Source: Martelella mediterranea DSM 17316
GTDB lineage: Bacteria > Pseudomonadota > Alphaproteobacteria > Rhizobiales > Rhizobiaceae
DNA length: 64,000 nt
Assembly (NCBI RefSeq): GCF_002043005.1
Contig: NZ_CP020330.1
Coordinates: forward strand, 1,754,001-1,818,000
Reading direction: 5' to 3'
Shown here piece by piece: positions 52,315-62,417 of the stretch. Each line of letters begins with the position of its first letter. Position 1 is the stretch's first letter. A program made the position numbers and the translations under genes. The notes under the pieces are model-generated. The model was given only the letters and a program-made list of their open reading frames with translations. It did no database searches and was not told where the DNA came from.

Positions 52315-52330
52315 ACTTGTTGAATCAAGT
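52315..52330. promoter_or_regulatory. Inverted repeat in the divergent iron-uptake promoter
   Basis: ACTTG and CAAGT flank TTGAAT between the binding-protein and methyltransferase genes, within an AT-rich stretch (ATAAAACATGACTTG, GTTTTATGTTTTAG). It is a candidate for an iron-responsive or local regulator site; it does not closely match a Fur box as I know it. Confidence 0.4.
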
Positions 52331-52378
52331 TTTATGTTTTAGAGCTTTTCCAAACAGTTGGAGTTTCGCGAGCGCCTG

Positions 52379-53167
52379 ATGAACGAGTTGAAGAGCAATT
52401 ATTCCATCCGCGATGAAATCCGCGACTACTGGTCGGAAAGAGCCGGAACCTTCGATCAGAGCGTCGGCCACGAGATTTTTTCGGATGCCGAAAGACGAGG
52501 CTGGCAGCGACTTATTCGAAAGCATCTCGGCGAAGGCCAGGGACGCCGCGCCCTGGACCTTGCCTGCGGAACGGCGGTGATCTCGCATCTGTTGCATGAG
52601 CTCGGCTTCTCGGTCACCGGCCTGGACTGGTCCGATACCATGCTGGCTTTGGCACGCGCCAAGGCGGAAACCCGCAAGGCCGATATACGGTTCATCACGG
52701 GAGACGCGGAAAACACGCTGGAGCAACCTGGAACCTATGACGTGATCACAAACCGGCATCTGGTCTGGACGCTGGTCGATCCGCCGGCAGCGTTTCGCGA
52801 ATGGTTCTCGCTGCTCAAGCCCGGCGGAAAGGTTCTGATCGTCGACGGGAATATGGGCAAGGTTACCTGGGTGAAGGGCCTGCAGGCGTTCTGGGCCCGC
52901 ATGACCGGCAAGGAGGACTCGGGGCCGATTAGCACAGATATGGCAGAGCGGCTCCGTGATATCAGGACGCGGGTCTATTTCTCCGGCCAAATGCCGGCCA
53001 GCGCGGTGGCCGGATTGCTGGAGGAAGCAGGCTTCGAAAACATCGTCATCGACCGCAAACTTACCGATATCCACTGGGCACAGGCCCGCAAGATGCCTTT
53101 CATGCGCGGTCTCGACCGAATGTTCCAGGAACGCTTCGCCATCTGCGCCGAGAAGCCAAACCGATAG
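52379..53167 (+). CDS. Class I SAM-dependent methyltransferase
   Basis: 262 residues from ATG 52379 (MNELKSNYS); a TTG at 52358 is in frame. RRALDLACGTAVISHLLHEL (motif I), FSVTGLDWSDTML, IRFITGDAENTL and VITNRHLVWTLVDPPAAFREW are the Rossmann methyltransferase motifs, followed by LKPGGKVLIVDGN. The long C-terminal part suggests a ubiquinone-methyltransferase-like enzyme acting on an aromatic substrate. Divergent from the iron-chelate importer, it may process the imported chelator (inference). Confidence 0.9.
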   Translation: MNELKSNYSIRDEIRDYWSERAGTFDQSVGHEIFSDAERRGWQRLIRKHLGEGQGRRALDLACGTAVISHLLHELGFSVTGLDWSDTMLALARAKAETRKADIRFITGDAENTLEQPGTYDVITNRHLVWTLVDPPAAFREWFSLLKPGGKVLIVDGNMGKVTWVKGLQAFWARMTGKEDSGPISTDMAERLRDIRTRVYFSGQMPASAVAGLLEEAGFENIVIDRKLTDIHWAQARKMPFMRGLDRMFQERFAICAEKPNR

Positions 53168-53576
53168 GAACGAGCCGCTGCCGGCTCTGGCCGCGCTGAT
53201 CGGAAAAAGAGGCAGAGAGCTGCGGCCAACGCGCTCGTCAAAAGAATTCCCGCGGCAAACGGTCGGAGCGCAGCGACCTTGTTGCATGCACTCGACTCGA
53301 ACCCGTTGGGGCCAGCGAAACGAGAACGATGTGACGCCCAAGTCAAATTCCCTTCAAGACCTTTGTTGGCGTCCATTCACGAGGGCTACCCCGCGCCAAT
53401 AGCAAGGCGAAGGTTCGAACGGTAGTTTGCTACCCGTTCCAGAGACACAAATCGAAGACCCTGTAGCTTGCACGCTGTCCTCAGGATGCTTTTGGAGGGC
53501 AATCTCCAGCAACCGGAGGTTTTGGCCGATTAGAGAGGCCGCTAAAAAATCACCCAGACAGCTTCGGTTATCCATC
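53168..53576. other. Gene-free gap with a T-arm-like motif copy
   Basis: About 400 bases between the methyltransferase and TIGR03032 genes. A copy of the dispersed motif (CCCTTCAAGACCT) lies at 53350-53362. Open frames here have no recognisable protein pattern; I see nothing else. Confidence 0.5.
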
Positions 53577-54752
53577 TCACTGCCACCCGCGCTCGCTGAG
53601 CGGCCGGTCGGGTTCTTCTATGGTGATGAAGCTGGCGAGTTCAGGACCGAAGGTCGGCAGTGCCATCGGGCATTTCACGCCAGGCAGAACCCGGACGTCG
53701 AACAGTTCCTTGATCCCGCCTTCGAGCCGCAGCCATTCCACGATATCGCCATTGGCGGTGTTTACGATCTGGAGCCCGCACCATGCTTCGGCCTTTTTGC
53801 TATCGAGTTCGTCCTGAAGGTTGAGGCCCGCAAAGACGCCCTCGCGACGCGGAAGCGAGAGGCCGACAAAGGCATGACCGTCATGGAAGGACAGTCCGCG
53901 CAGAAAACCCGGGCAGAAGGCCACGCGTTCGCGCGTCCCGGCTTGCAGGTCTAGGCGCGTCAGATAGCCGTTGCCGGAATCGAGGAACCACAGCGCGCCA
54001 TTGTGGAGCCGCGGCGAGTGCGGCATGGAGAGCCCTTCCGCGACGACCTCGTCGGTCTGGACATCGACGACAACGCCGCCATCGCGACGATGGTCGCGCC
54101 AGCCATCGACAATATCGGTGGTCGAGACCGAGGTGACAAAGCGTGGCACGCCGTTTTCCATCGCAAGACCGTTCAGGTGGCAGCGATCTTCCGGCGCCAG
54201 CCGAGAAATATAGGGCGGCCGCCAGACCGGCTTGAACGAATGCGCCACGCTGTCGGTCGCCAGGCACGAATATTTCGTGTTGACGAAGATCAGACGCCCT
54301 GCAGCGTCGATGCCGAGTTCGTGCACGTCTAGATCCGACACGGTCTGACCGCGGCGCGGCACGTAGAGTTTGTCAAAATGACCGTTGGCCCGTTCGTGCG
54401 GCGCAAGCACATTCTCGAACCGCCAGATCTGTGCAAGTCCGGAAAGAAGCAGGCGCTGGCTATCGCCGATGAGCCCCATGGCACGGTCGAAATTGCGCTG
54501 GTGGAGGGACATCGAGCCGTTCGGCAGGGTGCCGACCAGGAAAAGCTGTCCCGTCTGGTAGGATGTGAAGGCGAGCGAGCAGTTGTGCATGGCGAGCCAC
54601 TGCGGAAAGCCTCGGGAACAGGTAACGCTCGTCTCAAGCGGTTCGGAGGGGACGACTGGCGCGTCGGCGCGCGTCGGCTGTCCCGGATTGGCCTCTGCGC
54701 CCTCGCTGATATTGCTTGCGGAAGGATCGGCTTCGTTGGCATCTGCGGTCAT
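53577..54752 (-). CDS. TIGR03032 family protein
   Basis: 391 residues from ATG 54752. An Ala/Pro-rich leader of ~45 residues precedes CSRGFPQWLAMHNCSLAFTSYQTGQLFLVG, RGQTVSDLDVHELGIDAAGR, PYISRLAPEDRCHLNGLAM and VVDVQTDEVVAEGLSMPHSPRLHNGALWFLDSGNGYL, the marks of this beta-propeller-like family of unknown function. Members are often found near large surface or secreted proteins and glycosylation genes as I recall. It is divergent from the giant autotransporter, 273 bases away, so a link with its modification or assembly is possible. Confidence 0.85.
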   Translation of the reverse strand: MTADANEADPSASNISEGAEANPGQPTRADAPVVPSEPLETSVTCSRGFPQWLAMHNCSLAFTSYQTGQLFLVGTLPNGSMSLHQRNFDRAMGLIGDSQRLLLSGLAQIWRFENVLAPHERANGHFDKLYVPRRGQTVSDLDVHELGIDAAGRLIFVNTKYSCLATDSVAHSFKPVWRPPYISRLAPEDRCHLNGLAMENGVPRFVTSVSTTDIVDGWRDHRRDGGVVVDVQTDEVVAEGLSMPHSPRLHNGALWFLDSGNGYLTRLDLQAGTRERVAFCPGFLRGLSFHDGHAFVGLSLPRREGVFAGLNLQDELDSKKAEAWCGLQIVNTANGDIVEWLRLEGGIKELFDVRVLPGVKCPMALPTFGPELASFITIEEPDRPLSERGWQ

Positions 54753-55025
54753 TGAGCTGTCTCGGCGCACTTTGTTTTCTTTATCGGTTTTTCTGCCGCA
54801 CTCCGGCTTTTCGCAGCAATAGACAGCAGAAGCGCAGACCAGACAAGAACCACACGCATAAGGGATTCTGTTTTCGGAAATGCAATCAAGTCGCGGATAT
54901 TTTTGACAAAAGTTCAAAAAAAGTCTGGCGGATCGAAGCCTGGAAGCTGGATTCCTGGCGCAACTTCAGACATCGCTAATGGGGGTGAAAGATATCGGGC
55001 AGGCAGGCCGGAGAGGGGATTAGCG

Positions 55026-58000
55026 GTGGCAAACATGGCGGGCAGAAAAGAGACCGGGTCGGTTTCCCGTGATATCCACCAGGCGCGGACACTGAAGCGG
55101 AAGCGCGCAAAGTGGATTGCCTCGTCCTTGCTGTTTCAGTCAACGGCGCTTGCCGGCACGTTGGCGGGTGTGCCGATGCCGTTTTATGCGGGCCTCACCT
55201 ATTCGCGCGCCTATGCCCAATCGTCCTGTGATCCAGCGTCGACAAACAATTACATTAACGATCGAAGCACCATCAGCACGACGACCTTTAACTGCACGAT
55301 CTCATCATCTTCGAAAGTGACGACGCCGCAATATGCTTACGGCGGCTCCCTGACCTTTTATCAGGCGCAGTACACCTACTATAACAAGCAAGGCTATTCT
55401 CGTCCCCCGAAGTATGCGCAGCCCGGTTTGAACATTACGGTGAACAACAACGCGACGCTGAATGTTTCCGAAGAAGGGGCATCCCACGGGCTGATTTCAT
55501 TTCCGAAAAGCCTATATTCGACGAACTTTTACCATAAGAAGCAGTCTGATGCGTTGCGGGTTGTTTCAGTGGGAAGCGGCTCCTTCAGCTCGGAGGTAGA
55601 GCCCAAATACTACCAGAAGTATTTTGGCGGAGACGGAGGCACCGTCATTATACAAAATGGCGGAGATATTGAATATGCCGCAAGTCATGGCATCTATGCG
55701 GTTAGCGCCGGCGGTACGGCATATGGAACCTTTGGAGGTAATGCCGGAACCGTGGCAGTCACCTCGACGGCCGACATTACCGCACAAGGCTTTGGTGTCG
55801 TCGCCATCAGTCGCGGCGGGGCTACTTGGGCACTGACCGGCGGTTCGGGGAATAGCGCGACCGTCACGATCACTGGCGATGTCAGCACCATCGCTTCCCT
55901 GGACTCGGGCGGCGGCGTTTTTGTCGCGTCATATGGCGGCAATAGCCCGAACAATATTTCGTGGGGCGACGCAGAAGGCGGCACAGGCGGGCAGGCGGGT
56001 ACCGCCACCTTGAACCTCGGTTCGAGTGGCAGTGCGTTCTCGGGCACGATTTCCACAGTTGCGGCCGGGGAGGTCGGCGACGACTGGACGTTTACCAAGC
56101 GCAGCACCGGCGCGGCGCTTTCAGCCGTCAGCTACGGGGGGCAGGGGCCGGTAAACACCAATGGTTCGGGCGGCGGGTACAATGGTGGCGACGGTGGCAA
56201 GGTATATGTGAATGTCTATGGTGCCTCAGCCACAAGTATCAGCACCTCCGGCGACGAGTCCGCCGGAATTTTCGCTGCCAGCTACGGCGGTTCCAGTCTG
56301 GACTATTACAACGCTTCCAAGCAGGGAGGCGCGGCAGATTCGGTGTCTGTCAGCCTCCAGGGTGGCGGACGCATCTCGACTGTGGGGAGCAACTCAAGCG
56401 GTATTATAGCGACCTCATTGGGTGGGCTTGGCCAGATTGCATCCCAGGCTTCGAGCGCAAACGGCATAGGCGGCTCCGGTGGTAATATTTCGGTCACCAC
56501 TGATTTTTCGATCACGACCAAAGGCGACCGTTCGCAGGGCATTGCCGCTATCTCGTCAGGTGCAGGCGGTGGCGTGTACGTCTGGGATGGCAATGGTGGC
56601 TTCCAGTGGGGCGATAGCAATATCGCGTCCAATTCCAGCGGAGCGGTAACGGTCACAAACACCGGCGAGATCGATGTTCATGGTATCGATTCTCACGGTA
56701 TTGTTGCCCAGTCGATCGGCGGCGGTGGCGGGATGCTGCAATCAACCGCCACTTTGGCCACAATCAGCTATGGCTCGGGCTATGCGATTTCGAGCTCGCA
56801 AAGCCAGCAGACTGTCGGCGGGCAGAGCGCGGCATCCCATTCTAGTGCTGTGACGGTTACCAACCGTGGCGATATTTGGACCCATGGCGGCTATGCTACG
56901 TCCACTACATCAGCGAGCAGTTCCGACAGTACCGAACTTGGCGGGGGCATTGCGATCCTTGCCCAGTCGATCGGCGGCGGTGGCGGCGCCAATGGCGGAA
57001 AGGGGGCTATTGGAAATATTGGAGGCGCTGGTTCGAACACTGGCGGAGGCAGTAACGGCAGTACAGTCTCCGTCTATAATTCCGGTAATCTGACGACGGT
57101 AGGCTCTGAAGCGCACGGCATCGTTGCCCAGTCGATTGGCGGCGGCGGCGGGCAGGGCCGCAACAAAAAAGGGCTTTTCGGTGCTGTCGGCGGTTCTGGT
57201 GGCCCTGGCGGCGATGGCGGATATGCTGTTGTCAACCACGAGGACAGCAGCAACATCACCGTCAGCGGCGACTATGCGGCCGGCATCATCGTGCAATCGG
57301 TTGGCGGCGGTGGCGGCGTTGGCGGTCAGGCGACAGCCTGGGGCATCGGGATTAGCAGTGCGACCGGCGGGGCCGGCGGCAATGGCGGCAATGGCGGAAC
57401 GGCAAAGGTCGTCCAGTTCGGCAATGCAGGGACCATCGCGACGGCTGGCTATCACGGCACGGCGCTGCTCGTGCAGTCGATCGGCGGTGGCGGCGGCGTT
57501 GGCGGCAATGCCAAATCCACCAGCGCCAGCGCTGGTCTCGGCATTTCCATTGCCCATGGCGGTGGCGGCGGTAGCGGCGGAAGCGGCGGCAGCGCGCTCG
57601 CCTATACCAACGGCAAGGTGGTGACGACCGGAACCGATGCGGCAGCGCTGGTGGTGCAATCGATCGGCGGCGGCGGTGGCAATGGCGGACTGGCGACCGC
57701 CAAGGCGCTCACCGAAGGCGTTCCCTTCGATGAGGTCGGCAATACCGTGTCTCTCAGCATCTCGGTCGCCCATGGCGGATCGGGCGGCAATGGCGGCAAT
57801 GGCGGCTCAGCCAGTGCGATTGTCCATGATGGGTCGGCCATCTCGACTTCCGGTGATGGAGCGGTGGGTGTTCTTGTGCAGTCGATCGGCGGCGGCGGCG
57901 GCAGTGGCGGCGATTCCACTGCAACTGCCGCAAGCAAGGCTCTGCCCAAGATTCTTAGCGACGAAAAAGACGATAACAAGCCCGTCGGCAAGGCCTTTAA

Positions 58001-61000
58001 TATTGACATTGATGTCCCGCTGGGCGGCGCAGGCGGTAATGGCGGCTACGGCGGCCATGCCTACGGGCACATTGTTGGCTCAGTCTCCACATCTGGCGCG
58101 CTCGCCGATGGCATGCTGGTCCAGTCTATCGGCGGCGGCGGCGGTGCTGCTGGCGCAGGCAAGGGCACCGCGACGGCTGTTAACGGTTCGGTGTCAGGCA
58201 CACTCACCATCGCTGTCGGCGGCACGAACGGCGGCGGCGGCAACGGCGGAGGAAAAAACGCTCAAGATCCTCTCCTGGTACAGGCCGGGCTCGCCGACGG
58301 CGCCTCGGTCATGACGACCGGGCTCGGCTCACGCGGGGTCGTCGCCCAGTCGATCGGCGGAGGCGGTGGCTCCGGAGGCGGCGGGACCGGCGATGACAGT
58401 GCATCCTGGGCGCTGACCATTGGTCTTGGCAGCACGGGCGGCAGCGGCGGCAATGGCGGCAATGTCTATGCGTGGAATGCCGGCACCATCACGACCGCCG
58501 GCGACGATGCGACCGGGATTGTGGCCCAGTCCATCGCCGGCGGCGGCGGAACGGCGGGCCTCGGCACCTCCTCGCTCACCCATACCAAGGCCAAGCAGAA
58601 TGCAAACAGCGACGACGCTGATACGAGCGACGACACGAGTGACTCCGATAGCAGCAAGACCACGACGACCAATTATCTAAGCGTGGGAACCGGCGCGGGC
58701 GGCGGCGGGGGCACCGCCGGCTTCGTGTCCGTCGGCATCAGCGAGAAGGGCGGCGCCGTCAAATCGGGCAGGATAGTCACCACCGGCGACATCTCCCACG
58801 GCATTCTCGCCCAGTCGATCGGCGGCGGCGGCGGCGCGGGCGCGACCTCCAACTCCTCATCATCCTCCAAGCCGGATGTGAAAATGTCCCTTGGCATGGC
58901 CGGCGGTAAGGGCGGCAGCGCCGAGGATGTGCTTGTCTACGCGAGCGACATCTCGACCTCGGGCTTTGCTTCCAGCGCTGTCGTAGCGCAGTCCCTTGGC
59001 GGCGGAGGCGGTGTTGGAACGTCGTCGGGCTTTGCTGTTTCCAGTGTCGACCTGCGGCTGGGCTCGACCCCAAATCAGAACAGCGGCGGGGGAACGGGGG
59101 CAGAGGTCAACGTCCATGTTCTCGACGGCGCAACCCTCAAGACGGCCGGCGACAGTGCGCACGGCGTCATCGCCCAGTCTGTCGGCGGGGGCGGGGGACT
59201 CGGCATCACCGCGCTTGGCACGGCAACCACCGCCAACGATGATACTGTGTCGGGTGTCATTTCCGTTACCCTCGGGACGGATACCAGTGTGGATGACTCT
59301 GCATCGACCCAATTCGGCAATAGCGTGACGGTTGATCACAAGGGCACGATCACGACGGATGGGACGCGCGCATTGGGCATCGTCGCGCAGTCTATCGGCG
59401 GCAGCGGCGGCTTCCTGTCGGCCTCGACCCAGAGCATCGCTTCGGTGAACTGGGTGGAAGACCAAACGCCCGCTCCGGGCAATAATGTATCGGCGACACT
59501 GACCGGCGGAACCATTGTCACCTCCGGTGACGGCGCGGTCGGTATTCTCGCCCAGTCGATCAGCGGCGGCGGCGGCGCCGTGGGCGATTTTGCCGCCCCC
59601 CTGAAACTCCTCTCTGGCAATTCTTCCAGCAATTACGGTGGCGGCTCCGCCCAAAGCTCCGGATATGCGTCGGTGTCGCTGGATGCCGCATCCTCCATCA
59701 AGACAACCGGTGCGAATGCCCATGGCATCCTCGCCCAGTCGCTCGCCGGCAGCGGCGGCGTTTTCATGAACAATGGCAGCCTCTACGCCGGCTCGCGTGG
59801 GCTGAATGGCGGGGCGCAGAATAACGGCCACGTCACGGTCACGGTGGATGGCAGCGTGTCTTCGGCCCAGGGCTGGGGCGTGTTTGCGCAGACCCAGGAC
59901 GGGACCGTCAATGTCACCGTCGGCTCCGGCGGTTCGATTGCCGGCACTGGCGCTTCCGGCGTTTCCGCAGGCGCGGTTTACGGCGTCGTCACGGCCAGCG
60001 GCAACGCTGTTCTCGACAACGCGGGCACAGTGTCGGGCAATGTCGTCTCGTCGCGCGGCGGCAACGTCACCGCGCCAAACCCGGCGGACGGGACGGTTAC
60101 CCTTGGCGCCGCGCCCGGCCTCAGACTTTTCCTGAACCAGGGCACCGGCACCTTCGTCACCGGCGCGATCGCCGATGTCGACGGGATCGTCAACGCCGGA
60201 ACAATGGATATCGGCGGCGAGTGGAACACGATCGAGACCACGGTCACCGGTGATCTCGTCGGTGTCGGCACAGCCGATGCGGGTAGCCCCTATGATGTCG
60301 CGGACCTCGGCCTTTCGAGCGGGTTCTCGCCGTTCAGCTATTATCACCGCAGCGAAAAGCTGGACTGGCGGACATCGACCGCCAGCAAGGGTGGTCTGCT
60401 GGCCGGCCTGGACGTCGACATGGAAAGCGGGCTCGAAGATAAGCTGGTGATCCAAGGCGACTTTGCAGGTCGCTGGGGCGTCGATGTCAACGGCAATGCG
60501 CTTTTGCCGAATACGCGTACGGAATTCCTGAAGGTCGCAGGCACTGACAGTTCGGAACTATCGATCCTGCCGTCGCTGGTTTTTGACTTCACCGATGTCA
60601 CGACCTCGTCGGCCGGCTGGACCGGGTTCTCGGTCGCAAGCGCCCATTTCGCCGATAACGGCGTTTCGCTTGGCCGCAATGGCAGCCAGGCCTCGTCCGC
60701 AATGCAGCAGGTCTGGAACAGGATCGAGGATGGCTCGGCAACGGAGGTGAAGTTCGGTGCCGACGAGATCTCGCTCGGTCAGGTCTTTGGCGCTTTCCAC
60801 CAGTCGTCGCCGGCAACCTTCTCCGACATGTTGCTGGAAACGGTTTCGCAAACGGCAGCCGCGCCGCTTTCGTCGTCGCCTTCGGCTGCGATCAGCGCCG
60901 CCAACAGCGTGCTGTCCTGCCCGGCCTTCGAGGCATCGGGCGTGATGATGGATGAAGGCTCGTGCGTGTGGAGCCGTGCCCTGGGCGGCGGCGCGACCCA

Positions 61001-61790
61001 GGATAGCCAGGGCGACGCCGCCGGTTACACCCAATCCACCGGCGGGCTGCAGATCGGCGGCCAGAAGGAGCTCAGCGACGGTTGGTTCCTGGGCTCCGGA
61101 TTGACCTATGAGAGCAGCTGGTTCCGCAACGACAGTGGATCGCAAAAGCTGGATCAGGATTCCTTCGTCGGCACCGTCGCGTTGAAGAAGGAAGTCGGTC
61201 CGTGGCTATTCGGCCTTGTCGGCGGCGGCGGCTACAATTGGGGCGAGTCCAAGCGTTATATCAACCTCGACACGCTTTCGGCGACTGCAACCGGCAATCC
61301 GGATTCGGCGATGATCTTCGGCCGTTTCCGGGCGTCCTACGAAATCGCGCTCGGCGATGAGTATTACATCCGCCCCCGGGTCGATCTCGATGTCATCAAT
61401 ATGCAGCAGTATGGCTATAGCGAAAGCGGCGCGGGCGCTCTCAATCTGATGGTCGACGGCAATTCCGACACGGCCTTCGGCATAACGCCGGGGATCGAGT
61501 TCGGCGCCCGGATACCCTTCCTCGAAGACTGGCCGGCCAGGTTTTACGGCGATCTCGGCGTGTCCTTCATCTCGGCGGACGAATGGGAGACGACATCTCG
61601 CTTTGCCGGACTGTCATCGATGGACAGCTTCTCGACCTTCACCCCGATCGCGGACACAGTGGGACATGTGACGCTCGGCCTCGACCTTGCCAAACGGCAG
61701 GGCATGGAGCTGAAACTGCAATATGACGGCTCCTTCGCCGAGGACTATCGCTCCCACACGGGATCGCTCCGCCTCGGCTACAGGTTCTGA
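55026..61790 (+). CDS. Giant glycine-rich autotransporter adhesin
   Basis: 2254 residues from GTG 55026, which has GAGAGGGG 7 bases upstream; ATG 55035 is the alternative. The basic N-terminus plus the long hydrophobic signal (KWIASSLLFQSTALAGTLAG, cleavage near RAYAQSS) resembles an extended signal peptide. The passenger is built of about 16 repeats, each with the core AQSIGGGGG preceded by G-(I/V)-(V/L/A) and a VT-x-x-G-D segment, predicting a long beta-helix. The last ~280 residues (after DEGSCVWSRALGGGA) form the outer-membrane beta-barrel, ending in LRLGYRF. It should be surface displayed, perhaps in adhesion or biofilm formation. Confidence 0.93.
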   Translation: MANMAGRKETGSVSRDIHQARTLKRKRAKWIASSLLFQSTALAGTLAGVPMPFYAGLTYSRAYAQSSCDPASTNNYINDRSTISTTTFNCTISSSSKVTTPQYAYGGSLTFYQAQYTYYNKQGYSRPPKYAQPGLNITVNNNATLNVSEEGASHGLISFPKSLYSTNFYHKKQSDALRVVSVGSGSFSSEVEPKYYQKYFGGDGGTVIIQNGGDIEYAASHGIYAVSAGGTAYGTFGGNAGTVAVTSTADITAQGFGVVAISRGGATWALTGGSGNSATVTITGDVSTIASLDSGGGVFVASYGGNSPNNISWGDAEGGTGGQAGTATLNLGSSGSAFSGTISTVAAGEVGDDWTFTKRSTGAALSAVSYGGQGPVNTNGSGGGYNGGDGGKVYVNVYGASATSISTSGDESAGIFAASYGGSSLDYYNASKQGGAADSVSVSLQGGGRISTVGSNSSGIIATSLGGLGQIASQASSANGIGGSGGNISVTTDFSITTKGDRSQGIAAISSGAGGGVYVWDGNGGFQWGDSNIASNSSGAVTVTNTGEIDVHGIDSHGIVAQSIGGGGGMLQSTATLATISYGSGYAISSSQSQQTVGGQSAASHSSAVTVTNRGDIWTHGGYATSTTSASSSDSTELGGGIAILAQSIGGGGGANGGKGAIGNIGGAGSNTGGGSNGSTVSVYNSGNLTTVGSEAHGIVAQSIGGGGGQGRNKKGLFGAVGGSGGPGGDGGYAVVNHEDSSNITVSGDYAAGIIVQSVGGGGGVGGQATAWGIGISSATGGAGGNGGNGGTAKVVQFGNAGTIATAGYHGTALLVQSIGGGGGVGGNAKSTSASAGLGISIAHGGGGGSGGSGGSALAYTNGKVVTTGTDAAALVVQSIGGGGGNGGLATAKALTEGVPFDEVGNTVSLSISVAHGGSGGNGGNGGSASAIVHDGSAISTSGDGAVGVLVQSIGGGGGSGGDSTATAASKALPKILSDEKDDNKPVGKAFNIDIDVPLGGAGGNGGYGGHAYGHIVGSVSTSGALADGMLVQSIGGGGGAAGAGKGTATAVNGSVSGTLTIAVGGTNGGGGNGGGKNAQDPLLVQAGLADGASVMTTGLGSRGVVAQSIGGGGGSGGGGTGDDSASWALTIGLGSTGGSGGNGGNVYAWNAGTITTAGDDATGIVAQSIAGGGGTAGLGTSSLTHTKAKQNANSDDADTSDDTSDSDSSKTTTTNYLSVGTGAGGGGGTAGFVSVGISEKGGAVKSGRIVTTGDISHGILAQSIGGGGGAGATSNSSSSSKPDVKMSLGMAGGKGGSAEDVLVYASDISTSGFASSAVVAQSLGGGGGVGTSSGFAVSSVDLRLGSTPNQNSGGGTGAEVNVHVLDGATLKTAGDSAHGVIAQSVGGGGGLGITALGTATTANDDTVSGVISVTLGTDTSVDDSASTQFGNSVTVDHKGTITTDGTRALGIVAQSIGGSGGFLSASTQSIASVNWVEDQTPAPGNNVSATLTGGTIVTSGDGAVGILAQSISGGGGAVGDFAAPLKLLSGNSSSNYGGGSAQSSGYASVSLDAASSIKTTGANAHGILAQSLAGSGGVFMNNGSLYAGSRGLNGGAQNNGHVTVTVDGSVSSAQGWGVFAQTQDGTVNVTVGSGGSIAGTGASGVSAGAVYGVVTASGNAVLDNAGTVSGNVVSSRGGNVTAPNPADGTVTLGAAPGLRLFLNQGTGTFVTGAIADVDGIVNAGTMDIGGEWNTIETTVTGDLVGVGTADAGSPYDVADLGLSSGFSPFSYYHRSEKLDWRTSTASKGGLLAGLDVDMESGLEDKLVIQGDFAGRWGVDVNGNALLPNTRTEFLKVAGTDSSELSILPSLVFDFTDVTTSSAGWTGFSVASAHFADNGVSLGRNGSQASSAMQQVWNRIEDGSATEVKFGADEISLGQVFGAFHQSSPATFSDMLLETVSQTAAAPLSSSPSAAISAANSVLSCPAFEASGVMMDEGSCVWSRALGGGATQDSQGDAAGYTQSTGGLQIGGQKELSDGWFLGSGLTYESSWFRNDSGSQKLDQDSFVGTVALKKEVGPWLFGLVGGGGYNWGESKRYINLDTLSATATGNPDSAMIFGRFRASYEIALGDEYYIRPRVDLDVINMQQYGYSESGAGALNLMVDGNSDTAFGITPGIEFGARIPFLEDWPARFYGDLGVSFISADEWETTSRFAGLSSMDSFSTFTPIADTVGHVTLGLDLAKRQGMELKLQYDGSFAEDYRSHTGSLRLGYRF

Positions 61791-62329
61791 GACTTTCTGT
61801 GCGCAGGGCGGGACGGCAGGGTGGTGCGGACGGAATGTTGCACGGCGTGCCAATCGGTGTGGCTTGGGCAATTGGAAAGCGAACGCTGTTGACCGCAAAG
61901 GCGGCTGGGCGAGTTGGATGAGCTGGGGATGCGCGGATAGCCGCTCCACCGGCGGCCAGCCGTTGACATCCTCTGCGTTGCGCTACACGGCTTCGGATAT
62001 GGTCCCGAAAGCCAAACTTGGGCTTGAGTATTGGGATCTCCTGGGCAGCCAAGCCTCATAGCGAAAGGGTCGCAGGTCCTGACCCCTCCAAGACCTGATG
62101 CTGGGAAAGTGTAGGTTCCTGGGGGGCACCTTGTCATTTACTTCAAAAGTAAGGATGCAAAGCTTTACAACCGCTGAAAAGCCGCTGACGAAACGTTGCA
62201 ATGCGCCTGGTTAGCGGAACCGTCCCATAGGAAAAGACGATGTCGCGCTGCAGCAACATCCCTTTGGCGAGACGCAGGCTCAGCCGACATCGGCAATACA
62301 GCCTGATTCAATGGGCGATCATGAACTTA
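61791..62329. other. Gene-free gap between autotransporter and second IS630
   Basis: About 540 bases. One copy of the dispersed T-arm-like motif lies at 62083-62096 (CCCCTCCAAGACCT). A plus-strand frame reads GNWKANAVDRKGGWASWMSW, but no family is recognisable and no start is evident. I see no clear terminator behind the autotransporter gene. Confidence 0.5.
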
Positions 62330-62417
62330 GAGCGGTTCCCTGACTGATTGAATCTTTGGGGTTTTGCAAATCAGGCGCGGTCTGATTCAAGCTATCTGCC
62401 GATAGAGGTCGGCGGAT

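Noticed and set aside
58860..60455. A 531-codon minus-strand frame inside the autotransporter
   Set aside because: It mirrors the GGC-rich repeats and has no start context; the plus strand is unquestionably coding.
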